Part shown: positions 18,390 through 26,843 of the stretch, one piece after another
How positions within the stretch are numbered: the stretch's first letter is position 1
Layout: each line of letters starts with the position of its first letter
Source: Proteus vulgaris
GTDB taxonomy: Bacteria > Pseudomonadota > Gammaproteobacteria > Enterobacterales > Enterobacteriaceae
Assembly (NCBI RefSeq): GCF_033708015.1
Contig: NZ_CP137920.1
Coordinates: 806,001 to 870,000 of the forward strand
Direction: 5' to 3'
DNA length: 64,000 nt
Notes under the pieces: model-generated
The model's database searches: none
What the model was told of the DNA's origin: nothing
The model's input: only the letters and a program-made list of their open reading frames with translations
Position numbers and translations under genes: made by a program

Positions 18390-19601
18390 TTAACAAATAA
18401 GTTCCTGGTGTAAATCATAAATTTGCTGAGTAAATTCAGCAGAGTTTATGTGATAAGGACTGATGACTAATTGACGAGTCTCTGTCTCTTTAAATGTTGT
18501 TATAAATGCATTAAAAAAAGCTTGGTTCGCTTGAGGATCCCAGAAAGGGGCGCCTTCAATATCTAGGGCTGAAAAACCACCCTGTGGTAATACAAACCGC
18601 AATGGACCTTCACACTGATTGAGTTTTTCAGCGATCCAGATACCTAATTGGCGGTTTTCCTCTGGTGTTGTACGCATCAAGGTGACTTGTGCATTGTGAT
18701 GATAAAATTGACGCCCTTTATATTTCTCAGGAACACTCGATGGGCGACCAAAGTTCACCATATCTAATGCACCACAAGAACCTATATAAGGAATTTTGGT
18801 GCGGGCGATTGCACCAAAACGGTCTTCATCACAAGCAAGTACACCGTCAAATAAGTAATCACACACTTCTGTTGTTGTAAGATCGAGTACGCTATGAAGT
18901 AAGTGATTGTCTGCGAGTTTTTCCATGGCTTTACCGCCACTTCCTGTTGCATGAAAAACAAGGCAGTCATAATTATTTTCAAGTTTTTTTGTCAGTTGCT
19001 GTACACAAGGCGTGGTTACACCAAACATCGTTAAGGCGACAGCCGGTTTATCAATAACTTGTTCTTCTTGATAAAAATAAACAGCGCCCGCTATTTGGTT
19101 CGCCGCATTTCTTAGCACTTTACGAGAAATACGATTTAAGCCTGATACATCTGTAACGGAGTACATCATTGAGATATCACTTGCACCGATATAGCCTGAA
19201 ATATCACCGGATGCCATTGTAGATACCATCAATTTAGGTACACCAATTGGCAACGATTGCATTGCTGGTGTAATCAGTGCCGTTCCCCCAGAGCCACCTA
19301 GCCCAAGAATGGCTAAGATATCATCTTGGTGGGTTAAATAATGTTTAAACGCAACTGACATTGCTTCAATTGCTTTACCTCTATCGCCACAGAAAACCGC
19401 TTCTTGACCATCTGGGTGAAAACGCGCAATTTCTGCTGCGGTGACATCCGCTTCTCGTGCGAGTGCCGTGGGTTTGGTTGTCAAATCGACGGTTTTAACA
19501 GGAAGGCCTGCTTTTTTTATTAAATCACTGACATAAAAAATCTCAGCACTTTTAGTATCAAGCGTTGTGGCAACATATATTGAACCAGCATACTGTTTCA
19601 T
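18390..19601 (-). CDS. Tm-1-like ATP-binding domain protein (UPF0261)
   Basis: A 403-residue cytoplasmic protein of the UPF0261/Tm-1 N-terminal family. Features include [12 protein letters not shown] at the start, [12 protein letters not shown], the Gly-rich [32 protein letters not shown], and [14 protein letters not shown], which look like nucleotide- or phosphate-binding loops. In plants and fungi this domain is fused to the PEP-hydrolase-like barrel encoded next door, which supports a complex of the two products. The biochemical role is unknown. Start 19601 was chosen because GGGAAGG lies just before the ATG. It is transcribed divergently from a TetR gene, with two matching palindromes in the gap. 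Confidence 0.75.
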   Translation of the reverse strand: MKQYAGSIYVATTLDTKSAEIFYVSDLIKKAGLPVKTVDLTTKPTALAREADVTAAEIARFHPDGQEAVFCGDRGKAIEAMSVAFKHYLTHQDDILAILGLGGSGGTALITPAMQSLPIGVPKLMVSTMASGDISGYIGASDISMMYSVTDVSGLNRISRKVLRNAANQIAGAVYFYQEEQVIDKPAVALTMFGVTTPCVQQLTKKLENNYDCLVFHATGSGGKAMEKLADNHLLHSVLDLTTTEVCDYLFDGVLACDEDRFGAIARTKIPYIGSCGALDMVNFGRPSSVPEKYKGRQFYHHNAQVTLMRTTPEENRQLGIWIAEKLNQCEGPLRFVLPQGGFSALDIEGAPFWDPQANQAFFNAFITTFKETETRQLVISPYHINSAEFTQQIYDLHQELIC

Positions 19602-19651
19602 AAGCCTTCCCTTACCTTCTATGATTATTGACGGGTAGATTATAATCATAT

Positions 19652-19667
19652 TGAGACTTGAGTTTCA
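19652..19667. promoter_or_regulatory. Candidate TetR operator 1
   Basis: TGAGACTTGAGTTTCA, an imperfect TGAGAC-N4-GTYTCA palindrome about 50 bases upstream of the Tm-1-like start. It shares its half-sites with the perfect copy at 19686-19701; the centres are 34 bases apart. Confidence 0.6.
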
Positions 19668-19685
19668 TTTATCATAACACCGTTT

Positions 19686-19701
19686 TGAGACTCTTGTCTC
19701 A
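19686..19701. promoter_or_regulatory. Candidate TetR operator 2
   Basis: TGAGACTCTTGTCTCA is a perfect TGAGAC-N4-GTCTCA palindrome in the divergent promoter region. Location and symmetry suit binding by the dimeric TetR-family product of the adjacent gene, controlling both directions. Confidence 0.65.
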
Positions 19702-19831
19702 TTATTTTTATTTTTATATTCTAAAGGTCGATAAGGTGACATTAATCACTTAAAGTAAACATTAATTATTATGAGTATTTGACTTAACGTAAATTAGACA
19801 CATAAAGTGTAGAAATAACGAAGGATTTTCT

Positions 19832-20464
19832 ATGAGTTACAGTGACGAAACGGATGCAATGTCCGGTACACGAAAAAGAACCCATCAGCTGTTGGTGACA
19901 ACCGCGTTGGGACTTTTTGAGCAAGGAATGTTACCGACAGTGTCGGAATTAGCAGCACATGCAGGTGTTTCAAGAGCAACCGCATATCGTTATTTTCCCA
20001 CACAAAGTGATTTAATTAGCGCGACTGTTGATGCAAGTTTAGCTCCGATCATTGCATGGACCCCCACTCCTGAAGATAATACGCAACAACGCATAACTGA
20101 ATTGCTCAATCTTGCCTATCCACAAATGTTTAAACATGAAGGTGCATTACGTGGTGCATTACAAGTTTCATTACAGCAATGGGCAAAAGAGAGACAATCA
20201 AGTGAATATGCAGAAAAACGATTTATTCGCGGCCACCGTAAAGAGATTTTACTCAAAGTTATTGAACCCTTAAAAGCGCATTATCCTCAAGAAATGTGGG
20301 ATAAGGTGATCAAATCATTTTCTTTGATTTACGGATCCGAAGTCTTTTTGGTAATGAAAGATATCTGGAAAATGGATGATCAGCAGGTCATTGACATGAC
20401 TCAGTGGATGGCAAAAGCTATATTAAATCAGGCTAAATCTGATTATCCTGCAGATAACGATTAA
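19832..20464 (+). CDS. TetR family transcriptional regulator
   Basis: A 210-residue regulator with an N-terminal helix-turn-helix: LLVTTALGLFEQG, then TVSELAAHAGVSRATAYRYFPTQSDL (about residues 36-61), the standard TetR pattern. The rest is a helical ligand-binding and dimer domain. The gene is divergent from the Tm-1-like/PEP-hydrolase-like operon, and two TGAGAC palindromes lie between them, so it probably represses that operon and itself. The ligand is unknown. The ribosome site AAGGA fits the ATG. A YheO-type regulator gene follows after 64 bases and might be co-transcribed. Confidence 0.85.
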   Translation: MSYSDETDAMSGTRKRTHQLLVTTALGLFEQGMLPTVSELAAHAGVSRATAYRYFPTQSDLISATVDASLAPIIAWTPTPEDNTQQRITELLNLAYPQMFKHEGALRGALQVSLQQWAKERQSSEYAEKRFIRGHRKEILLKVIEPLKAHYPQEMWDKVIKSFSLIYGSEVFLVMKDIWKMDDQQVIDMTQWMAKAILNQAKSDYPADND

Positions 20465-20528
20465 TTATTTGAATAAATCAGTTAAAATTGTATAAATCAT
20501 TTACGTTTTAGCTATTGCAAGGATCGTT

Positions 20529-21161
20529 ATGTCACATAAAACAGAAGACCAAGAGTGGCTGGTAGAACAACTACAATTTATTGCACAAGGCATTGGTAAA
20601 ACATTATCGCCTTTTTGTGAAGTTGTACTTCATGATCTAACCGATAGTGAAAATACCATTATGGTCATTGAAAATAATCTATCAGGTAGAAAAGTTGGAG
20701 ATAGAGCGACTGAGCTTGGAATGGCTCGCATTGAATCGTCAGATTTCCCTCAAATAGTGGCTAATTATCCTAACCAGTTTCCTGATGGCAGAACGGCAAA
20801 AAGTACGTCTATTGGTATTAAAGATAAACAAGGCAATTATGTTGCTGCATTATGTTTAAATATTGATATTTCGATGATCAAAGGATTACAAATGGTACTT
20901 AACCAATTTGCAACCCTTGAAGAAGGTAATGACATTATTGAAACCTTTAGTTCAGTGACTGAAGATTCGCTGAAAAAACGTATTGATGAGTTTTCTGCGA
21001 CTTATTCTGTCACACCAAGAGCATTAAAACCGCATCAACGACGTGAATTGTTACTCTGTTTACAGGATGAAGGTTATCTTTCACTGCGTAAAGCGATGGA
21101 GATCACTGCACAATACCTGGGTGTTTCAAGGGCTACTGTATATAACGATTTAAAAGAATGA
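20529..21161 (+). CDS. YheO/DauR-type transcriptional regulator (PAS-like plus HTH)
   Basis: A 210-residue protein with two parts: an N-terminal PAS-like sensor domain of the YheO family (about residues 10-125, with PFCEVVLHDL, GRTAKSTSIGIKD and GNYVAALCLNID), and a C-terminal HTH (about 170-210) ending in AQYLGVSRATVYNDLKE. Members such as DauR control D-arginine use. The target here is unknown. It follows the TetR gene on the same strand, has the ribosome site AAGGA, and is followed by a symmetric terminator. Autoregulation or control of neighbouring metabolism is a guess. Confidence 0.8.
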   Translation: MSHKTEDQEWLVEQLQFIAQGIGKTLSPFCEVVLHDLTDSENTIMVIENNLSGRKVGDRATELGMARIESSDFPQIVANYPNQFPDGRTAKSTSIGIKDKQGNYVAALCLNIDISMIKGLQMVLNQFATLEEGNDIIETFSSVTEDSLKKRIDEFSATYSVTPRALKPHQRRELLLCLQDEGYLSLRKAMEITAQYLGVSRATVYNDLKE

Positions 21162-21211
21162 TTAAAATGTACATTATTTTTTAAACTCCAGCGGAATATA
21201 AGCCATTAAAT

Positions 21212-21245
21212 AAAAAAAAGATATCACTTATTGATATCTTTTTTT
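21212..21245. terminator. Bidirectional terminator after the YheO-type regulator
   Basis: AAAAGATATCA (21216-21226) pairs with TGATATCTTTT (21232-21242), with flanking A and T runs on both sides. It isolates the regulator from AT-rich island B. Confidence 0.8.
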
Positions 21246-21384
21246 GTTTTCTATTTTAATTTTTAATTACATATGGTTATTTTATTGAAGGTCGTTAATT
21301 AATTACTATTGTGCGATTTTTATAAACTTAAAAAAATAAAGGGAATAGACTATCTATAATGATTTTTCAATAAGGTGCTAAAAA

Positions 21385-23280
21385 ATGAGTATTCATGAAA
21401 TAGGAAGAAAAATTGATAATGGATTACAGGGGATAAATAGTAAACTTAATAAAAAATGGAATAATTTAGAAGGAGTTAAATCTATTTCAAATACAAGCTT
21501 GCCAATGATTAATAAAACTAAGGATCATACTACCTCTATATTACCTATGAGTGAATTTATACAAAACTGTCAAAATATTTTAGATCAGAGTCGAAATAGT
21601 ATTTTAATTCATCAATATAATGGAGTTGTTACAGAATCAAATAATGCCAGTAATCAAGAGACTAGTGAACATAGAATATCTAATAAAGATCCTTTGGATA
21701 ATTCTGCACTATTGGATAAAGAATCAAATAATGCCAGTAATCAAGAGACTAGTGAACATAGAATATCTAATAAAGATCCTTTGGATAATTCTGCACTATT
21801 GGATAAAGAATCAAATAATGCCAGTAATCAAGAGACTAGTGAACATAGAATATCTAATAAAGATCCTTTGGATAATTCTGCACTATTGGATAAAGAATCA
21901 AATAATGCCAGTAATCAAGAGACTAGTGAACATAGAATATCTAATAAAGATCCTTTGGATAATTCTGCACTATTGGATAAAGAAACAAATAATTCAGTTA
22001 GTAGCATTGAAGGTCAAGGTGGAAAAGCTGATATTGTTAACAATGTTCAGATAAAAAAACTTCCTGATTGGATTTTTAACACAGGAATAGACGGATTAAA
22101 TACAGAGCAAAAACTTATCTTTAAAAAAGAGAAGACAAGAAATTTTAAAAATTTAGTAAAGCCATTTATATCACCAATTAAATTTATGAATAGATCACTA
22201 TTGCCTATAAAAATAAATTTAAAAAAAACAACTGTAAATAAAGCATTAGATGAATTTAAGTTTAATGATGAATTAAGTAATAATGATACTTTTATGAATT
22301 TCTCAGATAGATTAAAAAAACTCAATGAAACATTTATTGATAATATTGGTAATGTAAGGCATAAAAAAGAACTTAGTCATGAAAAAATAGATGTTGTGAT
22401 TAAATATGAAACGCTAGAAAGAGCTTTAGAATGCAAACTTGTTAACGATATTAAAATATTAAGTGATGAATTTAAAACAGAGCTAGCAAAAAATAAATTT
22501 CAAGAAAATTATTCTGATTTACCCAATAAAATATCGAGTAAGTTAAATTCTATTTTTAACTCAAATTCTATTTCTAACTCAAATATTGATGAGCTTTTTT
22601 CTTCTTATATAATTGATGATTTGATTGTTTTTTTAAAACCAGAGATTGATAGCCAGAATGGTAAAATTGATGTTCGTAATGTTATTAATGATGCTATTAA
22701 TTCTGTTTTGAGTAAAAAAGATAAAATAATTACAGAATTTATAAATGAACCTGGAGGTATAAAAAAAGGATTTTCTCTTAATTTAACTAAAGAGATATTT
22801 AAAAATATTTCAAAAGAGACCGCTTTTATTGGTGAAAAAGATGCTATTGATAAAATCGATAATTTAATTAAAACAGTAAAAGATAATATTGCAATAAAAA
22901 TAGGTGAACCAACAGATAACATAATAAATTCTCTTGAAAAATATTTTTATGAAAACATAAAATCAAGTGATAATGGAGACAATTTACTTATTCGATTGTT
23001 TAAAAATTCAAGTAATAATATTCAGTATAAATGGGCGCAAGATGCTGTTTTGCTATTAATTAATTATGAAACATTTGAAAATAAAGATGATCAAACAAGT
23101 TCGACTAATTATACAAGCCATGGCGTAGTTGAATATGGTGGAGATGGTTCTGAAAAGAAACAAAAAACAACGATAGAAGATACATTAAGTGGTATTTATA
23201 GTCGTTTAGGATTAAGTAATGAGAATTTAGACGAATCGAAAGATGAAGTTCTTAGAAAATATTTTGCTAATTATTTTTAG
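21385..23280 (+). CDS. Unknown AT-rich protein with four perfect 29-residue repeats, island B first gene
   Basis: No family is recognised. The 631-residue product has an N-terminal segment (1-83) without a Sec signal, four identical 29-residue repeats (84-199, rich in Asn, Ser, Asp and Glu), and a long, probably helical, Lys/Asn/Ile/Asp-rich C-terminal region. No membrane segment is clear. The region about 405-455 (LFSSYIIDDL ... INDAINSVLSKKDKI) loosely echoes segments of the island A proteins. AAGGTG lies 7 bases before the ATG. Base composition is very AT-rich compared with both flanks. The larger AT-rich gene follows after 61 bases on the same strand, probably co-transcribed. Possible roles are a secreted effector, a structural protein or a phage-type product; none is supported directly. 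Confidence 0.6.
   Translation: MSIHEIGRKIDNGLQGINSKLNKKWNNLEGVKSISNTSLPMINKTKDHTTSILPMSEFIQNCQNILDQSRNSILIHQYNGVVTESNNASNQETSEHRISNKDPLDNSALLDKESNNASNQETSEHRISNKDPLDNSALLDKESNNASNQETSEHRISNKDPLDNSALLDKESNNASNQETSEHRISNKDPLDNSALLDKETNNSVSSIEGQGGKADIVNNVQIKKLPDWIFNTGIDGLNTEQKLIFKKEKTRNFKNLVKPFISPIKFMNRSLLPIKINLKKTTVNKALDEFKFNDELSNNDTFMNFSDRLKKLNETFIDNIGNVRHKKELSHEKIDVVIKYETLERALECKLVNDIKILSDEFKTELAKNKFQENYSDLPNKISSKLNSIFNSNSISNSNIDELFSSYIIDDLIVFLKPEIDSQNGKIDVRNVINDAINSVLSKKDKIITEFINEPGGIKKGFSLNLTKEIFKNISKETAFIGEKDAIDKIDNLIKTVKDNIAIKIGEPTDNIINSLEKYFYENIKSSDNGDNLLIRLFKNSSNNIQYKWAQDAVLLLINYETFENKDDQTSSTNYTSHGVVEYGGDGSEKKQKTTIEDTLSGIYSRLGLSNENLDESKDEVLRKYFANYF
21634..21981 (+). repeat. 87-bp tandem repeat, four identical copies
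   Basis: Four copies start at 21634, 21721, 21808 and 21895. Each encodes 29 residues beginning ESNNASNQETSEH and ending NSALLDK. The copies read as identical at the nucleotide level, including silent positions, which implies recent duplication or homogenisation. A degenerate fifth start (GAAACAAATAATT) follows at 21982. 87 is a multiple of three, so the frame survives copy changes. Confidence 0.95.
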
Positions 23281-23341
23281 TATATGTTATTAAATTTTAT
23301 TATTTAATATAAAATTACATTAATCTATAATAGGATGAGAT

Positions 23342-26311
23342 ATGACTATTAAAATAAATTTATTTGAACCGAGAGTGCTATTTTCCAATAAAACACATTA
23401 TTTTCCACATACGGAAAATTTCACTTTTGCAAAAAATATACGTGGAATAAAAAACACCCCCGTTGCACCTTCTTTTGCTAAGAGATTTATTCATGGAGTA
23501 ATTTCTTTATTCCATAGGTTGGAAATTTATTTTCTTATAAGAGATATAAAAAATAATAAATTTTCAAATGTTTTTGATATAAATAAAAGTAATGTTATCG
23601 TTAATAGAGTAGATAGTAAAATAATTAGTTTAAAAAAAGAGATTGAAGTTATAGAAAAAGAAAGTAAAAATTTACATGATTCTATTTGTTTAAATCTTGG
23701 TTCTGAACAAACTTATTTTAAAGATGATTTCGCCCAGGATGAAATAAATAAAAAAAAGATTGAAATAAAAGAAATACTAGATGAAACAAGAAATAAAAAT
23801 ATATATTCTATAAGAGATATAATTTGTCATGCAAATGATAAGTTTGACTTTTATAGTTTCTGTGATTATTTAACTGAAGTAAAAAGAGCTAAAGATTTTT
23901 TCTCAGCACAAGATGATATAGGAAAAGAAGGCTCTGATAGTAAATTAATTGTAGAGTTTTTAAATGAAGTTATTAAAAATAGAATAAATTCACTAGATGA
24001 TAAAAGTATAAAAAATATTCTTAAATTGATTTTTTTAAAATTTAAATTTGAAAATATTCATTTAAATGAAAAATATGATTTTATGAGTAACTTTTCAAGC
24101 ATTAAAAAAAGAGATGAATTTATAAGCTGTATTAATTTTCTAGTTATTGCTGAAGTTGAAAGTAATATATTACTTAAATTTGATAAAGAGCTTCATAATG
24201 AAATAAAAAACTATTTATCAACAATAATGAACTTAGTGCTAGAAAATAAAAAAAGTGAAAACCTTTCTTTTGAAAGTGTGTCGATAGATTGGGCGAATAA
24301 ATATATTAGTAACTTTAAAATAGATTTCAATACAGAGTGGGATAATGAAGATGTAGAACCATATAAAAGGGATAATCTAATGGAAAATCAATTGGTAGAG
24401 ACGAATATAGATAGTTCAATCATCAAAATTGATCAATATGTCACTAATGATGAATCAAAAATACTTTTTGATGAAAACGCGCTTTTTGTTGACGAAAATA
24501 TTGAAGATCAGAATATTAATACTGGTTTTGGTGATATAGAAGATAGTAAGGATAGAGATAATGTTACACCTCTTTTATCTAATGAATCGATTGAAACCTC
24601 TGATACTTTACTATCATCATTAAAAAACAATATCTATGAGTTTTTTGATTATTCAAATGAAAGGGAGCTACAAGAAAAAAACATAATACATTTATATGAG
24701 GGGCGGGACTCTGATTTTGAATCTTATATCGAAAATATAAAAAATAGGTTTAACGACATTTTGGGGGAATTAAGAAGAATAGATGTTGAAGAAGAGCGTA
24801 TTTTAAAAGAACTAACATTAAGTAGTGAATTTTACCATAATATTGATTTATACAAAAATGAAATAAATAAAATTATTAAAGAAATTAATGAAATATCAGA
24901 TGATGAAAATAAAAATAATTTTAAAAGTATAAAAGATACTTTAAATGATGATTTGGAAATTTTTAATAATAGTTTAAAGGATATACAAGTTTTTAATATT
25001 GAAGATAAGAAAAGTATCATTAATGGCTTGATAAAAGACCTTGATAAAATAATAGTAAGTTTTAAAAATGATGCTTTAGATAATGAACTTAATAAGTTGA
25101 GTGATATTTTTAAACAAAACTCAAAAAGTTCTAATATTGCGGCTAAGACTTTATTAGTTAATTATGAGAGTACACTATTAACAGGAAGTGAAGATATCGA
25201 TATTACATCTCAGTTACATGAAAGTAACGAGGATGAATTAAATGTGGATGAATTAAATGCGGATGAATTGTTTTCATCTTTAGAAAATAGTGTAAATGAG
25301 ATAAGTAGTGATATTTCTGATATTCTTGATAAGTTTAAAAGTTTATCGCATAATATTGGAAGTGGAATTGAAACTAATTCAGTGTTAAGTAAGATTCGAG
25401 CTCTAAAAAAGAAATATATTAATGAAAAAAATATAGTTATTGATTCTAAAATTAACAATCCATCTAAAAATAAATTGGATGAAGAATACATTAAAAACAC
25501 TAAAAAAGTAAAAGAATTACTGAGAGAAATAGATTTAATGAAAAGAAAATCAGTGGAATCAAAAGCGCGATACAGTAAAGAAAACCAACAATCAGATGAA
25601 ATTTATATTAGCAACTCAGATATAATTGAAAAAAAATCAAAAAGTGAAGAGATAATAAAAAGTAATAAGAAAAGTATCGATTCTAATATCAGTGAAAATG
25701 TTGAAAATGTTGAAAATGTTGAAAATGTTGAAAATGTTGAAAATGTTGAAAATGTTGAAAATGTTGAAAATATTGAAAATATTGAAAATATTGAAAATAT
25801 TGAAAATATTGAAGAAAATACCGTAAATAAACCAATTAAAGGTAATAATGATTTAATAGAAAAAAATATAGTTGCTAACTGGAGGGGAGATGATGATAAA
25901 TATGAAGGTGAATTAAGAACAGTACATTCTATTAGTATTGACAATGCGGATAAAATTGAAATAAAAGATAACGGTATTATCTTGATAAAAGACCCCGATA
26001 AAAAAAATAAAAATATTGAAAATGTTAAAATTAATATAAATGAAAATAGAGTTACCTATTTAAGAGTGGATTATGATAATAAGAAATTAGCTAAAAGTTT
26101 TAAATATGTTATTAATGATGAAATAATAAAGGAAATAAAAGATGTAATATCTAATTTGAAAATAAACGGAGTAAATAATAATGGAATTAAGACGAAAAAT
26201 GAGGGATCAGATCCTAAAATAAATAAATTAAAAGAAAAAATTAAAAGCGATATAGAAAATATCATTAATGAAATCAATAGATTGTCAAAAAAAGTAGATA
26301 TTAAGGAATAA
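23342..26311 (+). CDS. Unknown large AT-rich coiled-coil-like protein, island B second gene
   Basis: No family is recognised. The 989-residue product is dominated by Lys, Asn, Ile, Glu, Asp and Ser and reads as long helices with likely coiled coils (for example about 75-110 and 480-560). There is no Sec signal peptide. One hydrophobic, possibly amphipathic stretch (FIHGVISLFHRLEIYFLI, about 49-66) is near the N terminus. Repeats include a DELN-x-DELN-x-DEL block near 635 and 13 ENV/ENI tripeptides at 785-823. A short beta-rich segment (IEIKDNGIILIKDPDKKNKN, about 870-890) precedes the helical tail. GGATGAG precedes the ATG. It ends 8 bases from the convergent GNAT gene. A role in secretion, adhesion or structure is speculation. 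Confidence 0.6.
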   Translation: MTIKINLFEPRVLFSNKTHYFPHTENFTFAKNIRGIKNTPVAPSFAKRFIHGVISLFHRLEIYFLIRDIKNNKFSNVFDINKSNVIVNRVDSKIISLKKEIEVIEKESKNLHDSICLNLGSEQTYFKDDFAQDEINKKKIEIKEILDETRNKNIYSIRDIICHANDKFDFYSFCDYLTEVKRAKDFFSAQDDIGKEGSDSKLIVEFLNEVIKNRINSLDDKSIKNILKLIFLKFKFENIHLNEKYDFMSNFSSIKKRDEFISCINFLVIAEVESNILLKFDKELHNEIKNYLSTIMNLVLENKKSENLSFESVSIDWANKYISNFKIDFNTEWDNEDVEPYKRDNLMENQLVETNIDSSIIKIDQYVTNDESKILFDENALFVDENIEDQNINTGFGDIEDSKDRDNVTPLLSNESIETSDTLLSSLKNNIYEFFDYSNERELQEKNIIHLYEGRDSDFESYIENIKNRFNDILGELRRIDVEEERILKELTLSSEFYHNIDLYKNEINKIIKEINEISDDENKNNFKSIKDTLNDDLEIFNNSLKDIQVFNIEDKKSIINGLIKDLDKIIVSFKNDALDNELNKLSDIFKQNSKSSNIAAKTLLVNYESTLLTGSEDIDITSQLHESNEDELNVDELNADELFSSLENSVNEISSDISDILDKFKSLSHNIGSGIETNSVLSKIRALKKKYINEKNIVIDSKINNPSKNKLDEEYIKNTKKVKELLREIDLMKRKSVESKARYSKENQQSDEIYISNSDIIEKKSKSEEIIKSNKKSIDSNISENVENVENVENVENVENVENVENVENIENIENIENIENIEENTVNKPIKGNNDLIEKNIVANWRGDDDKYEGELRTVHSISIDNADKIEIKDNGIILIKDPDKKNKNIENVKININENRVTYLRVDYDNKKLAKSFKYVINDEIIKEIKDVISNLKINGVNNNGIKTKNEGSDPKINKLKEKIKSDIENIINEINRLSKKVDIKE
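25694..25810 (+). repeat. 9-bp tandem repeat, 13 copies (ENV x8, ENI x5)
   Basis: Eight GAAAATGTT units (25694-25765) are followed by five GAAAATATT units (25766-25810), then a degenerate unit. The clean switch from one variant to the other suggests block expansion from two founder units. The frame is kept whatever the copy number. Confidence 0.95.
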
Positions 26312-26319
26312 AACCAGCG

Positions 26320-26730
26320 TTAAAGTTTTTTTCTCAAGTAATACTTCTTATCACTCAAAGGATAATTTTCTAGCATGCCAAATATTTCAAATCCCTGCTT
26401 TTGATAAAAAGGTAGGGCTTGAAAGCTAAAGGTATCTACTTCTGCATATTTGGCACCTTTTTCTTTTGCTGCGAGTTCCATTGTTTGCAGCAATTCTGTC
26501 CCTATATTTTGTCCACGATGGGCTTTATCTACCCACAAATAGCGAATGCGTAGCCAATTTCCTAAAATATCTCCTGTGATCCCACCTATTTTTTTACCGC
26601 TCTCTTCCTTAAAAACGGCAAGTGGTGTGTATTGTTCCATCTGAATATAGTGAAGATTGTGGGTTAGCAATCCTTCATAAATTTCATTGATCTCGCTAGG
26701 CGTTGGGTTTGTGGTGATCTTTAACGACAT
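26320..26730 (-). CDS. GNAT family N-acetyltransferase
   Basis: A 136-residue single-domain acetyltransferase. The acetyl-CoA binding motif appears as VDKAHRGQNIGTELLQTME (about residues 71-89), preceded by the beta strands GGITGDILGNWLRIRYLWV and followed by AEVDTFSFQALPFYQKQGFEIFG, the usual motif B. The acceptor substrate is unknown. It is convergent with the large AT-rich gene, 8 bases away, and divergent from the AbrB-type permease gene. Normal base composition marks the end of island B. Confidence 0.85.
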   Translation of the reverse strand: MSLKITTNPTPSEINEIYEGLLTHNLHYIQMEQYTPLAVFKEESGKKIGGITGDILGNWLRIRYLWVDKAHRGQNIGTELLQTMELAAKEKGAKYAEVDTFSFQALPFYQKQGFEIFGMLENYPLSDKKYYLRKKL

Positions 26731-26843
26731 ATTCGGCTCTTAATATTAAGAAAAATAATAATTATATTATCACTATTTGGTTATTAAATATTTATACAGA
26801 TGATAGGATGGAAACAATAATTAAAAAAGCCGGATAACACAAC

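Noticed and set aside
21634..21981. CRISPR-like array
   Set aside because: The 87-bp units are directly adjacent without spacers and are coding; no cas genes are present.
21620..22054. A 144-codon ORF in another frame over the 87-bp repeats
   Set aside because: The unit is a multiple of three and stop-free in that frame, so the ORF is a shadow of the repeat gene.
21300..26320. A prophage or integrative element carrying island B
   Set aside because: No integrase, transposase, tRNA target, terminal repeats or phage structural genes are visible; foreign origin rests on composition only.
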